Shown here piece after piece: positions 12,480 through 25,578 of a stretch of DNA of 64,000 bases. Origin of the DNA: Morella rubra (lineage: Eukaryota; Streptophyta; Magnoliopsida; Fagales; Myricaceae). Under the pieces are notes generated by a model. The model worked only from the letters and a program-made list of their open reading frames with translations, ran no database searches and had not been told where the DNA came from. The translations under genes were made by a program, and so were the position numbers. Every line of letters begins with the position of its first letter. The first letter of the stretch is position 1. The stretch lies in the NCBI GenBank assembly GCA_003952965.2, contig CM025851.1:21848080-21912079 (forward strand), given 5' to 3'.

Positions 12480-13644
12480 CCTATCTAAACATCACGTAAG
12501 CTTCCTACAGTGATTGCTGCTCAGGCCACAGCCCACAGGAGAATATGCGCAAAAAGCATTTGCGCAGAGAAAGAAAAACAGATTAACCGGTGACATTAAT
12601 GTATGGTCCCAAACCAGATATCCGGTGTTGAGGCAGATGAAAATCATAAAAGGGTTTGCTTTATCCTCACTTGTCTTGATACGTGCACTCGCATGGTTCA
12701 CTAGAAACCTTACAAATAAATTTAAGATTCCATGCAGGCAATGCCAAGTCCTTCAGAGATGACTTCAAGATGATTCCTCAAGGGAGGCATGTTCCCAATG
12801 TTTCTCTAACCCAAAGATTAACCAGAGGAACAGAGGTCTAAAGTGGGGGAAAAATTCTGTTTGATGAAGATCATCCAGAAAATCAATAGCCCAAGCGAAG
12901 CACTTGTGATTCATGCAAGATACAAAATTACAGAAAGCTAGCTAGCTTTACCATCAATTTCATTTTACTTGCTTCCTTTTCCATTTGTGGTACCGCTGTT
13001 TTCTTCCCGAGACAAGTGTTGGGAGCTAAAACATAGAAATTCTCGTGCAAAAGAACCATTGCTAGCAGTTTAAGTCCCCTATTTTCATTGATCTCGGCTA
13101 CATCAATTGAGCAACTGCTTCATCCTGTCTTCCATACCCTTCGTGACCCCTGAAAATTCTATAGACCAAACAAATGAAAACTACAAAAGATGTATGGAAC
13201 TGGTGATGAGAAAAGGAGCAACTTCGATGAGAAAGAAGCTTGCAAAAAGCAAATCTTTCTATGTTTCTTAAGAATGGTAAATGGTCTAAAGGGGAAATCA
13301 AATGAAGTTACGAAAAAGCGAAACAAAACCAATACCGATCCCCAGGTAAAAAAATCTCAGATCCAGGACAACAAGAAGAATAGACAAAACTTTTTTCTTA
13401 TCTTTCTAGTATTTATTGTTCTGACATGTTAATCACAACTCTTAACGTTACATCAGTGCAAGCTCATACATTTTGGATCCTATGCTGGATTCCCCAGAAG
13501 CAACAATTTTATGAGCAATCAGCAGATGATTGAATCGGTAGCAAGCTCTTGTCCTTGACGCACCCATAAAGAATAGGGCACTCACTGCCACGTGCCAAGA
13601 CAAGCTTGCTGCATCGACAACCTCTTCCTGTGTCACTCCCTTTC
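12480..13644. other. 3' flank of CSTF64, partner of the noisy region 48,155-50,340
   Basis: No gene recognised. This segment aligns, inverted and collinear, to the indel-rich region at 48,600-50,340. Shared blocks include the reverse complements of ttgcgcagagaaagaaaaa (12,560), caatttcattttacttgc (12,955), aattctcgtgcaaaagaacc (13,037) and agcaatcagcagatgat (13,514). The left version is probably the accurate one. Confidence 0.6.
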
Positions 13645-16600
13645 CTAAGATGGCTGAATTTGATCTCGCCGAAGAGCCTGTTGGAGTTGAATAACTTGTT
13701 GCTGTTGTTCTGGAGGCAATGAACTCAACTGCTCTGGTGTCAGGCTCAACACTTGTTGCAGTAAAACAGACTCCACCTCTGGTGGAAGCTGCGACTGAGG
13801 TATAGAAACCAATAATATGACACCAAATGTCAGAAATCAGAAGAATATTTTTTTTTTTTTTTTTTTTTTAATGACATGATAGAAAAAGACGAATATTGCG
13901 AATCTGAATACTCTTAACAACATTAGCTATTGCTTCCTATAGAACTATTTTATTCACCATAATAACATAGGTATATCACTCTCTTACAATTTACTCACTT
14001 TATGTTGATGATGTCAATCTTTTAACATTCTCACAGGCTGAACATTGGTTTTAGAGCTTAGACAATCGCGATCCAAAGTAATCCCTATTCCTCCACAAAA
14101 TTACATTCCGTAGCAGTTCTAATTGCTTGCTTGTCATTTACCTCAAAAACAACTGACAAGACACACTAACAACCAAGAGCAGGCAGCCTTAATCAAGGAG
14201 CTCTAGCCCGCTAAAAGCTTTTGACACTTTATATCTCCACTAGATTGCCAACAAAGTCCAGATAAAGACAAGCTAAATTTTACTCCCATTATAGAAAAAC
14301 CCATTATCAGATGACAGAAACGAAGTATATAGTCAACTACACTCTGACCAACAATAAAGCTCATGACACAACACTTTCCAGCAAGGAGCACAAAGCAGAG
14401 AATGCATCCAAAACAAAAGGATCACGCAAACATATTTTTTTTTTTTGAAAAAAGCTTTATTAAAAACCAAAGAAAAACAGTACAAAGAGCTATACTGAAA
14501 CCTAAGCAAGCAAGCTACAAAACTAATGAAAAATCACAAAACAAAAACCCAACACAGCTTTGGCCCAAGAAAAAAGAGAACTCATCAGCTTGCCCCTCGA
14601 CCCCTCAATAAACGAAAAAGTGTTCTCAAAGCATCTATCATTCGTCTCCCTCCAAATTGTCCACCAAATGCACAAGGGGATCAATTTCCACACAATCAAC
14701 GCATGAGGATCATCAAACTTCCTCTTCAAGCAAAACAACACTTCAATCACCCTCGGAGGCATTACCCAAATATGAACACAAAAAAGCACCGACAGGGACC
14801 CTTACCTGTGAATTTTGTTTCTCAGGGTATTGCCCTTCTGCTTTTGGAGCTGGATTTACATGCAATGAGCCAGCTCCGAGAACTTGGGATGGGCCAGATC
14901 CATTGGTGTTGGAATCACTCAAATTTCCTCCTGAGAAAGAGGTGCCCCTCCCATCATTCATTTCATCAGCTTTTGAGGGCGATTAATTGGTTCCAAAGAA
15001 TCTTGAAACATATCCCTGAAGGTGTATTAGAATATGCATTATTCCTTTGGACCCGTGTTCCACTGTCAGGAAGTTGAGTAGTTCTATTAGCATCCTTGTT
15101 AATTGCTGTGACAGTACCTTGATGAGGGGCCAGGCTGTTAAAATAAAGGAAGTTAGATACTAGACACTCTATTTATATTAAGAAAAATGATTCAACTTCA
15201 ACCCAAATGTTTTTTTTTTTTTTTTTTTGGGGGGGGGGGGGGTGTGGGGAGGAGGCAGAGGCAGCAATTTTTCTAGCACAAAGTGCTATTTCATTTGCAC
15301 AATGGAAATATTTATCAGAGTTTGGCACCTGAAGGCTTGCATCTAACATGGGAGGGCTAGGTAGAATAGAAGCCTGTGTGGTAGCATTTGGATTAACCAT
15401 CTGCAAGCCATGTCCTAAACTAGCAGCCCCAACCTGTCCAGAGTGTTGTAGCAAAGTGGGCTGCATTTGTTGGTTTAGAGAAGAGGAATTTGCCACCTGT
15501 CCTTGTAGTCTAGAGGACAAGCTGCCCAATGCTGAAGCTGCAGACTGGGTAGGAACCATGGTCGGCTGTACAATAGGCATGTTTGAATGTTGTGGGAGCT
15601 GAATTCGAGTCTGCGGGAGTGCAGAAAATTGGTTGTGAACCAAAGAATTTTGAGGCAATCCAGCAACTTGATTTTCTTGCAATTTGGAAATCAACCCAGA
15701 TTGCATCTTGTTCTGAGAAGGAGGAGGTAGCCCAGGAAGAGTTTGAACTGCTGGTGGCTGACCACGCTGGCTACTATGCAATGGAGGCTGTGTGGGTTGA
15801 CCTGAAGTCTGTCTAATATTAGGCATCTGCAACTGCAAAGTCAAAAAAAGAAGTCCTCTCATTACAATGCTCCTATTCCGAGCACATAATAACATACAAA
15901 TTGGAAGTAATAAAACCAACCATTTGGGGGGTCACCATTCCTAGCATTATCTGTGCCTGCAAGAAGGTTCTAAAAACTTAGATAAAGTTTAACTTCCAAA
16001 GAGACATTCAGAACTAAAAAGCAAAAATTGAAAGCGTTATGGATATATCAGTCCCTAGGATACATAAAGGAAAAGCATAGGATCCCAGAGGGGAAACAGC
16101 AAGTAGCATTCATCTACTTAATTTCAAGAGATTTGAAAGAGAAATGGAAAAAAAATCTCCTGCGTTTCATAAACCATTGGAGCTCAAAATACATGCATGA
16201 AATGAGTGTTTACTGTAGGCTTGAAAATCAATAATCAAAAGATGAGGATATTGTCTTCTAAGGCATTCAAGATTATCAAACGCCTCCTGAAATAAAAAAG
16301 GGTATATTCTGCAAAGTGTCAAACAGAGATCTGTTTCAGGGCATTTGTTACTTTCCAGCCATCTGAAGCTTCAGGGGTTGGTTGGTTAATTCCTAATAAC
16401 ATTTTAGTCCAATTGCTTCAACACTCAGCTCCTAAACAAGTATTACAACAAGATTTCTTGGAACTTGTCCCCAAAGAGATAGGAAGTGCAAAACAGGGTC
16501 TAACTTATTCTCCCCACAATATAGACAAGACGATCAAAGAATAGATGGTATCTTGTCTTTTCCATTACACACACAAAGACGTATGGGTGCAGAATGAAGA

Positions 16601-19600
16601 GAGTACAGAAATGAGGAGATAGGAAAACTGTCTACAAGGCATATAGTTTGCACTGGTGCAGAATGGAAACTAGAAAATACCATTCTATATCATCTAGTCC
16701 TTGGAAGGAATTTGATAGGATGGGCTGTATAAGAAACCTACATCTTATGAACACTTAAATGAACATAGAAGCATGCATAAGGCAGAGAAAGAAGATACTG
16801 TGATTTCAAAAAATATATATGAATGTAGAATACACACAACACAACACACACACATGCACACGCGCATCTAGGTTTGATGAATCAATTATATAAACAAGAA
16901 AACTAGACACCCCCCGCCAAAAAAAAAAAAACATATATATATATGATAAAATGGCTTAGTACCTGAAGAAAGAGCTTTTGGCAACTGTGGTCTTGCAACC
17001 AGTAGCTGGCGAGAAAGTTCCTTGTTTTGTGTAGCCATTAGCTGTCACCAGAAAAATAAGATATATAGAAAGTTTAATGCTAGCCAGCAAGGTGAAATAA
17101 ATTTCATTGAAATGCTTACCTTCAGCTCAGACATTATTTCATTCAGCTGACTCCTAGACATTTTGGCCAGATGAAGAGTTAAAGGATCATTGGCCAATGC
17201 TGACTGACTATGCAAACCATTTTGATTTGACTGTATGCCAGCCTGAGCACCACCTAGAGCTCCTGCCATGACAGCTGCCGCAGTTATAGCTATATGGAGA
17301 CCGATTGGCTGGTGGTGAACAGATTCTCCATGGTTCACTGAGCCAGTTACCTGTTTTTGAGGGTCTTTAATGTGCCATAAGAAAGAAAAAAGAGGGCAGG
17401 GGTAGAGAAGAACATGATTTCAGTTCTTATTCATGTGAAAAGCAACAATCAAAACATAAAGAAGAGCAAACAACAAACTTACCAACATTAGCAGCAAGTC
17501 CAGGTCCCCCACGGCCCTGCAACAGAAGAAAAGGCAATTACCAGAACTGCTATAAGATAGTTAATCAACAAAGAGAAGTGTAAGCATCAAATACACACAT
17601 TCAATATTCACCTGTTCTCGATTCCTGTCACCACCTTTGTCATTTTCAGCAAAGTCAACCCGTAATTGCCGGCCATTGATCTCATAACCCTGAAGATTAC
17701 GACGAGCACTTAGAGCTGTCTCTTCATCCTTATACTCACAGAAACCATAACCTTTTGGTTTTCCGGTTTCTCTATCAATAACTAATCTGAAAAGAGACAA
17801 AAGCACTTTAAACATGCCAACTAATACTATGCAAAAATTTTTTTTTTTTTTGGGGGGAAGCAATCATATGAAAGCAGATAACTAGAGGCATGAGTAATCC
17901 ATGATGAAGAATTGAAGAAATTTCTTTACCATTTTTTCCAAATTTCCAACCATATCAAAAGTTCAATATCACACGATTTTGATAACACTCTAAGAAAACT
18001 ATTTCATGTGAGGCTTCAGGGGGTGACATGTCAAATTTCTGCAAAATCCACAACTACAATATACTACCACAGGCTTGAGGTCAAAGACAAATCTATTTGG
18101 TCCAACCAGATACTTACTTATCGAGTACATAAACGAACTTTCAAACTCAAATCGCATGATGCAGATTCACCATAAGTCCAGTTGACACCTTCTTTGAGGA
18201 AAAGGTAGGTCAGGTACACTTTATTGTTCCAAATGTTGGCAATGAAGAAACATGTCCATGAATGGGTAAAACAGAGAAGAGGACATACAGATGGATGCGT
18301 GGCAACTCTAGGAAAAATAGTATTAGGAATGAGGTAAGACATAGAATATGACAGCTTATAAGAGCATCACAGCACTGCTGCCCTAACTTTCAAGAGGATT
18401 TTGACATGATCATCTAGCAGCAGATATTCTTTTTTCCTTTTTTATAAACTTAACATGGGTTTTAAACCCACAACCATATCCTCCACCGTGTACTCACAGG
18501 GAGGGGGGTCTCATTTTGGCTAGAACTCATTGGATCTAGCAGATTATATTGTACCATAGAATTTCATCATAAAAAATGGTGGAGCTCATTTTAAGCAATA
18601 ACAACCTTCTAGTGAAGTCATTGCCCTAACCAAAGCATGCCTCAATACTTCCGCAACTCTAATAGCAAGCTGGACACAAGCAAGGCGTATGCACAGGATG
18701 GTGATGCTTCTAAGGCTAGTCCATGCTTTGTAGTGATAGTTCACATATAGAGAAGAATATGAGTGCCTATCTGTCTGTCTTAGCTTTGCAGGAAATGGGA
18801 TTCTCAACTACAACGCTTTGCAACCTCACTCGTGCTACACCCTAAACCAAGCCATTCAATTAAACTCTCCTCTGACGACACAATCACTTGTGACAATCTA
18901 GAATTGTCTCATTCTTGTTTAACATCTATGCTACCTTAATATTTCATTAGCACATACAAGTTCCAAATTCAAACTAGATACACTTTGCAAGTTTCCAGTA
19001 AATTCACACATAATCATCTGCCCCTAACATCACTTCCATAGAACTTACCAACCCACCCCCCAAAAAGAGGATCCCATTTTATTTCGACCCACCCATAAAG
19101 TTTAATTGGTTTCAATTGCAGAATAAGTCTTACAGATTGCTCTAATTTTTGCCAAATTAAAGCATACTTAAACAAGCTCAATTAATGAAGCAACATAATC
19201 TTCTTCAACACGCAACCAAAGCTCAAAAAGTTCCCAGTGAGAAAAGCAGAGCAATTGAGTTTGCTTCCTTTTATGTTTACGAAAATATGTACATACTCGT
19301 GATGTGCTTTAGCACGCAAATACTAACAGAGATCACATTTACGTGTCAAAGAGCTCATTCAATTTCATCACAGGGCAGAATCTCGTAAAAAAGAACACCG
19401 CCTGTTTATAGGTAACTAGAGAGTACTTCTTCCATCAAACTCTATTCGAGCAGGGTCCAAAGGGATCACGTAAATTTTGAATTAAAACCTAAAACATGGA
19501 AGTCTAGGGTTTTTTAACTTACCTGAAAGACACAACAGGACCAACCTCCTGGCAGATTTCTATCAGCTGTTCCTCAGTGGCATCATATGGTATGTTCCCA

Positions 19601-19922
19601 ACTGTAACAGAAATTCCACCAAAGATAAATCAACAGAAATCCCCAAAACCTCAACTTGCCAGATACCCATTTGATTGGCAACGAAACCTTGCCAAAAATA
19701 CTGGAACTTTCAAAACTTCTAAATCGTCTAAACATGAATCGCGTTTTAATATTCCAATATCCTTTTTGTTTTCCTTTCCTGAGGGAATTTTCGCAGCAAT
19801 CAAATGGAGCATAAACGAAATTTTTTGAGAAATCATAAACCAAAAACTAAATTAGAATTAACAGATTGGGAAGAGAGCGAGACAGGACCAAAAACGCAGC
19901 AGCGATGCTGAGAAGAGGCCAT
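13645..19922 (-). CDS. CSTF64: CSTF64-like cleavage stimulation factor subunit, left copy
   Basis: CstF-64 binds the GU-rich downstream element of pre-mRNA in the nucleus and acts in 3'-end cleavage and polyadenylation. Exons on the minus strand: 19922-19889, 19601-19523, 17786-17612, 17516-17483, 17364-17120, 17041-16963, 15956-15921, 15832-15329, 15134-14806, 13794-13645. The RRM starts at residue 10 (VFVGNIP) with RNP1 KGYGFCEY at 49-56. A hinge region follows ([19 protein letters not shown]), then a long Gln/Pro-rich part (exon 8). The last exon encodes the C-terminal helical domain ([20 protein letters not shown]) and lies outside the inverted repeat. Two places break the frame as read. 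Exon 6 ends ALSSG where the family has ALFQ (one extra base near 16,963-16,975), and exon 9 needs a one-base correction near 15,119 and another near 15,030. The other arm differs at the same spots, so base errors are likelier than gene decay. Confidence 0.88.
14435..14795 (-). mobile_element. LINE 3'-end fragment in CSTF64 intron 9 (left)
   Basis: On the minus strand this encodes a frame with [18 protein letters not shown], typical of the region following the reverse transcriptase in plant L1-type LINEs (zf-RVT region). It continues to a 3'UTR and a poly(A) tail seen here as poly(T) at 14,435-14,446. It is 5'-truncated and starts within about 25 bp of the intron 9 splice donor at 14,805. The host orientation is the same. 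No clear target duplication is visible. Confidence 0.7.
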
Positions 19923-19925
19923 GAA

Positions 19926-19979
19926 TCAGCAGAAGGAGAAGAAGGTGAAGCACTGCTTCATCTTCTTCCTCCTTAGCAT
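19926..19979 (-). promoter_or_regulatory. 17-codon upstream ORF with hairpin before CSTF64 (left)
   Basis: An ATG-initiated frame (MLRRKKMKQCFTFFSFC) ends in TGA three bases before the main CSTF64 ATG. The same bases can fold: TGAAGC-AGT-GCTTCA extends outward to GAAGAAG paired with CTTCTTC. If transcribed as leader, a ribosome finishing this frame would stop almost on the main start codon. The transcription start is not known, so leader status is an inference. Confidence 0.5.
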
Positions 19980-21797
19980 CCTACTGCTACTTCTTCTTCT
20001 CGGTGGGTGCTTCTAGAAAATATACATAAATACGTATATATATTCAGGCGGGGTAATAGCTGCTCTCTGTCGATGAATTAGAGACTGAAAGTTTAGTCTC
20101 CGTTTGAGGCACAGGGGAAAGAGAGCGGAGAAGAGTGCTGGAGATGGGTTTCGACGGGAACAGGAATAACGAGTGAGAGAGAGAGGTCACGTTTATTCTT
20201 CGTAATCCAAATTAACGTGCAAAAGTAAATATCTACGGAAATTCGTTTTTACGTTTCCATAGTTCTGCAAAACAACGAATGGTTATCGTGTTATTCATTA
20301 TTTTGTTAAGGTATTATTTTACGTTCTCAATAAAAAAATAAAAGGTAATCTTTTTCTCTTGGCAGAAAAATATGGTAATCAATTGCAAAAGATTTTTTAG
20401 ATTGCGACCATTACTTCTAAGATAAATAATAGGCACAATTTCTGAAATTGGGTACGGTAAAACATGTAATAAAGGAAAAATATACGCTTGTTTTATTGAA
20501 AAAAAATCAATTTTTAATTCCTATTCATAAAAATTTTGTTAAAATTTAATATTAAAAAAAAGTGATATTAAAATTTGTGAATAATAATAAAAATAAAAAT
20601 AAAATTTTAAAATATATTCGATAAAAATAAAATTTTATAAAAATTTTAACTTACCAAACGGCTTGTTAATCTCTCTTTTCTAAAACATCTATCGAAAAAA
20701 TACACTTGTTTTATTGAAATAAATAAATTTATAATTCTTATTCGAAATATATTAATCTCTCCTTTCTTTCTTTTTCTATTTATTAAACTAAACACTTCAC
20801 TGAAATTGGCTCCCGAGTCCGAAAGGAACATTTCATGGAGACCAAAATCGCCTCTATTATCGAGTAAAAAAACCATAGCACTGACCATGTGGTTACGCGT
20901 GTAAAAAATGGTTTGTTGTACAGTGAGATCCACGGTTCAATATTGAACAGTGCAAAACAAAGCGTGAATCCGGTACCGCAATCAGAATCTTATCCTCCTG
21001 TTTTTGGTCAAAAGTGAAGCTTTTTGTCTAAATATTTTTATTTTATTTTTGTCAAAAGCGAAGTTTTAATGGTACATTTTTACTATATTTAAATATAAAA
21101 AATAAACCTACCTATTATCTTCTTCTTCTTCTTTTTACAGCACCTGGTTAAAATTATAGAATTTATATAATTTAAAATTTTACATAAAATTCAACATTAT
21201 CTCTATTTCTCTCCTAAATACATGACACAATTCAGCCAGAAAATTGCATAAAATCTTAATCTATGTAAGTGAGTGGACAATAGACAATGCAAGCAGGGCC
21301 CACCGAACTACAACATCACAGAAGAGGTATACAGGACAAGGAGATCTTTCTTGGATCACAAAACCATAGGAAACCTGTTACCCAGTCAGATGATTTGCAG
21401 ATTGGTTACTTCGATGTTCAGCATATATGGCATCCGGAAGGTCTTTTCCCGGTCCCTAATTTTTGTCACCATCAAACTAGCAGTTTGTTACCAAAACAGG
21501 TCGTTTGCACTTCTATATTAACAAATCACTGACACCAGCGAGTTAGGTTAGGTCAAATACATAACTTCCATTTTTTTCGTAGTAAGACACCAGCCTGCAT
21601 CTTATTTCTATATATATTTCCTTGTGACATCAAAAAGAAAATGCATGATAGATATCTTTCCCTCCGACATTGTAAGGAAAAAAATGCACCCCTTGCACTA
21701 AAAATTCAGAGATAAGAAATCCTCGGTTAATGCCTCCAGCATTTTACCAATCCCCGCAATGTCAGGAGTAAATACAGCGGGAAACTTCTTCACGTCG
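19980..21797. other. Intergenic region between CSTF64 5' end and NAC 3' end (left)
   Basis: Contains the presumed CSTF64 promoter (19,980-20,400) and the NAC 3'UTR (about 21,250-21,797). 20,400-21,230 is very AT-rich with a TCT microsatellite near 21,119. Both genes are transcribed leftward. No further gene seen. Confidence 0.5.
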
Positions 21798-24700
21798 TCA
21801 AGAGGCTATGCGCGTCTCCAATAGTCTCAATGATCCAATTAGCGCCCACAAGATAGCACAGACCACACCAATAACGGAAATGAACAAAAATCCCTTGGCT
21901 GTACCTGTCCTCGTTCCAGCACCAATTGGCGCAGAAACATTTGTGTTTCTAACATTAACTCTCGCACGGCTAAAGCTCGACATTCGCTCAAAAGCACGAT
22001 TCACTAAAGCATTCTCTGAAGCTGATGCAGGGGTTGTGGGTATAGACTCCACAAATGCCCAAAGTGCAGAAGAGAACCGATTGGTAGCACCACCACCCTC
22101 ATTGCCATTTTGGTTTTCATTTGCTTGGGTAGGAATGTTGGTAGATTCAAATACAATGCCTAAAATAACCAGAAACCAGATTATTAACAAATGCCTACAG
22201 CATAACACAGACAGATCTCTTGAAACAGGCCAAAACTTGAAATTTTTTCCCCAAAGGAGTCAGGAAAATTAACCAAAAGACTGTTCAAATGATTAGTTAT
22301 AATTATGAGCTTTATGAGGCACAACAAGAATACTTGTTTAGAAGAGCCCTTGATGATGGCTTGCCATTTTCACATCAGTTTCTTGCCATGAGTGCATGGC
22401 ATGCCAACCAAAACCATCCATCTGAACAAGAGCTCTGCGTGGATCTTTGTTGAAATCAAAGACACAGCTCAGTGCAAGGCGGAAACTAGATAGCAGAGCA
22501 AAAGCATGGAAACGTGTCTGCAAGTTTACTTACCCGAGGGTTGTGGAGAAAAAGAACCTAGATTTAATTCCGCAGGAGTATGGATGCTTCTTCTTTCATC
22601 ATCGGCCCATGTCTGGGTGACAATCTGACCGGCAATATCTAGAGTGGGTTGCAACTGATGATCAAACTGGTTTGCTGAATTATACTCAAGCGCATTCATA
22701 TATGGATCTGCAACTGCTTCCTGATTGATTGGCCCCATGTCATGAAGAAACAAGTCTGCATCATGGAACAGATCAAACTCACTCAATGAGAATTCAGCCT
22801 CCTCAAACTGCAAGGTCTCCAGGGAATTGTCGTTGTTTGAGACACTAGGTTCCGGACCAATGAGATCATCAATTTCCAGGAAGTCCTCTTCATGTATTAT
22901 CAGAGGTTCATTTATTTGAAGATTGGGAGCAGATGTAACCGCCGGTGGCTCATGCAGTTGCATCTGAGAAGTAGTTGACTGCGTGAAATCAAAGCTAGTC
23001 TGCACATCACACTGCAGACCACTTGGATGCAGCCCTCTGATAGGTTCAGGATTGACAACTTCTCTGGAGGACGGATCCACCATAGTACTTTGTGTTTCTT
23101 CTTCGCCAACCTATATGATTAAATTATAAAAGTCAATATTCATCACATAATACATGCCTTAACAGTACACAAAAACAATGATGCAAACGACAAAGATTCA
23201 AGTCAGTAACCTACTGCCATGGGGCAGAAGATATCACTGGTCCAAAGACCATTGGCCAGAGAATGTCAAAAAAGAAAAAAGCTGTTAGACTTATAATTTT
23301 ATCATCCATAGGGCAGGAAAGTTGCCATGTCAGCATACAATGATAGCAACAAGCAGTGATATCACTTTTTGAATAAATATTAGTTTAATCGTTTCCAAAG
23401 GGAAAAAGGAAAGAATATAGTGAAGAAATAAACTACAGAAGCAAAAGATGGTAGAAAAGAGGACTACAGTAGATGTCCCAACCTGAGATTGAAAGTGAGC
23501 AATATCATCGATTTGTGGCTGGTCGTGCACAATTTCATCTGCGATTCGTCTCAGGAACTCATCAAATTCGTCTAATGTAGACTGGATGTGACCATTGATT
23601 CTGGAATCATTGACTGTAACAACCTCGTCATGTAGCTTTGCTGAGATATCTCTTTCAGCAGAGTTGTTAAAATCTGGGCATTCATCATCAGCCCACTCTT
23701 CTTCTTTAAATGGAGCCCCGTATTGCTCACCATTTTTTGGACCAGGTCCACTTTTTTTGTAAAGCTTGTAGAGGGCATAATAGTCCTGAAATATAGAAAG
23801 AACTAATTTCAGCTCAGAACAGGCAGAGTAGAAAAGAAAGTACGCAAGGTTGTGTTGCTCAAGGAATCACCTTTACATTCTGGCATCTCTTAAGCTCCTC
23901 CTCATCCATAGTATACTCATGCATCACCCAGTCAGTGCGTGTCCCATTAGGCGCACGTCCTCTATAGAAAACCAGGGTTTTCTTCACCCCAACTCCCCGA
24001 GAGTTGCATGTAATGTTACGATCTTTTCCTGTTGCTTTCCAATACCCATGTGCGGTTGCCCTATTTGACCTTCCTCCATTAGGGTACTTCCTATCTCTTG
24101 GACTGAAAAAGAACCATTGTCTATCTCTAGTTCTCAGTTCAGATTGCGCTGCAAATCATGTAAATCAGAAACTCCAAATTCAATCAATCCAAGCTTCCAA
24201 TCGAACTTTCAATGCAAATTTCTAGAGGATCAAAAGAATAGCTTAATGAATCACGAATAACAGATAGGAAAAAACAAACAGAAAGATTACCGCAAACCTT
24301 TAAATTTCAGGAGAGATTTCATTCCAGTTATATAACCAAAATTTATCAACTTTGATATTGAACATTTTTTTTTTTACATGTAAATAAATAAAGCCAATGT
24401 TCCATGATACCCAAGGACAGATGTCGTATCTATACAATGCGTTCGGGGCAGGGAGGAAAAAAAAATTTGTTGCAGATGGTAAACGAACCATTTGCACTGA
24501 CAAGGATAATGATTAATCAATAGATCTATTCTAACACCAACTCTAACAAATCAAATTTCATTTTGTACCCTTTAGTTCCAAAACAATTGAAACTCCAAAG
24601 TAATTAAACCCTACTTGTCCTAGAATGATTCCATAAACGAAATAGTAAAGTCTTGTATCAAAAGCAATCTGAACTATAAAACCAATTGCATATATATGTA

Positions 24701-25431
24701 AATGAGCCAACCGCAATATTAGATAAAACAATCTAAAGCCCCACCTAAAACGGAAGTAAACTTGAGCAAATTAGAAAGAAATATTTACTAACAAATCCAG
24801 AAAGACATAATTTTAGTCGAGAAACAACATATCAAGTCAACCCAAACCAATAAATGCTCGGATGAAACCCAACCAAAACCAAACTTTCAAATTCTTATAA
24901 AAACAAAAAGACAAACTTCAACTCAAACACAAAAAAGCCGTAAGAAAGCGAACCAATTTTACAGAACTCTTAACATGGATGCGAACCTGGATCAAACCCA
25001 GTTCAATTCTGACCGTAATTAAGCGAAGCGGACCCTTGACAAGAACCCAATAATCAACGCAATACAATAACACAACAACGCGTTACAAAAGCAACAAAAA
25101 GCACAAACAAAAACAACCCGATTGAGCTTACCCAAAAAAAAAAAAAACAACAGCCCGACTCTACAACAAGAGAGTCAACGTTCACAACAACAAAAAAATC
25201 CACAAATCCCAAAAGGATAAAAGCGAAAAGGGAAACGAAAGCGATACCAGGCAATTCCTCGGGATCCGACTTGTAAACATCGATATCGGCGATGATATTG
25301 AGTTTGAGCCTTCGCCCACAGATTTTCCTCTTCAGATAGTACAGAATCAGCTCTTCGTCCGTTGGGTGAAACCGAAACCCCGGCGGCCACGCATCGTCGG
25401 CACTCAAACGCAACTCCGATTTCACCTTCAT
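21798..25431 (-). CDS. Membrane-tethered NAC transcription factor, left copy
   Basis: Five exons: 25431-25248, 24148-23871, 23785-23483, 23110-22534 and 22159-21798. Borders are GT-AG and phases fit, joining to 1,704 bp (567 aa plus stop). The NAC DNA-binding domain starts at residue 15 ([14 protein letters not shown]) and includes [25 protein letters not shown] and TDWVMHEY. It is followed by [19 protein letters not shown] and GAPFKEEEW. The middle is acidic, as in activation domains. A hydrophobic segment at about 537-560 ([19 protein letters not shown]) lies eight residues from the C-terminus, so this is a tail-anchored NAC (NTL type). Such factors sit in the ER membrane and are released by proteolysis to act in the nucleus. 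The sequence is closest in style to the ANAC017/016 group, but I cannot settle orthology. I chose the ATG at residue MKVKSE because it is the first in-frame ATG upstream of the domain. Confidence 0.92.
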
Positions 25432-25572
25432 CGATACCTCGGGAACAAAAACCCTTGCTAACTGCCCACTCACCTAATCAAAACCAAAAAAAAAAAAACG
25501 GAAGATGTTTTTCGTTTTTCTTGAGGGATCAAACGGAATGAGAATTGGAATCTCGGAAAAGAGAGAGAATTT

Positions 25573-25578
25573 CTACAT
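25573..25578 (-). promoter_or_regulatory. Start-stop element (ATGTAG) upstream of the NAC gene (left)
   Basis: The minus strand reads ATG directly followed by TAG, about 147 bases before the NAC start, with no other ATG between. Minimal start-stop uORFs can stall ribosomes. Whether it is in the mRNA depends on the unknown transcription start and on a possible 5'UTR intron (GATTAG just before the coding region). Confidence 0.35.

Noticed and set aside
15209-15243. Poly(T)-poly(G) run in CSTF64 intron 8 as a regulatory G-tract
   Set aside because: The mirrored arm has a different sequence at this point, so the run is probably a homopolymer consensus error.
15173-15919. Single 248-codon ORF (and 279 codons at 46,074-46,913)
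   Set aside because: These are CSTF64 exon 8 read through into both flanking introns, not separate genes.
21808-22272. 154-codon frame antisense to the last NAC exon (mirrored at 39,726-40,190)
   Set aside because: Exact shadow of the NAC exon 5 coding strand; no independent support.
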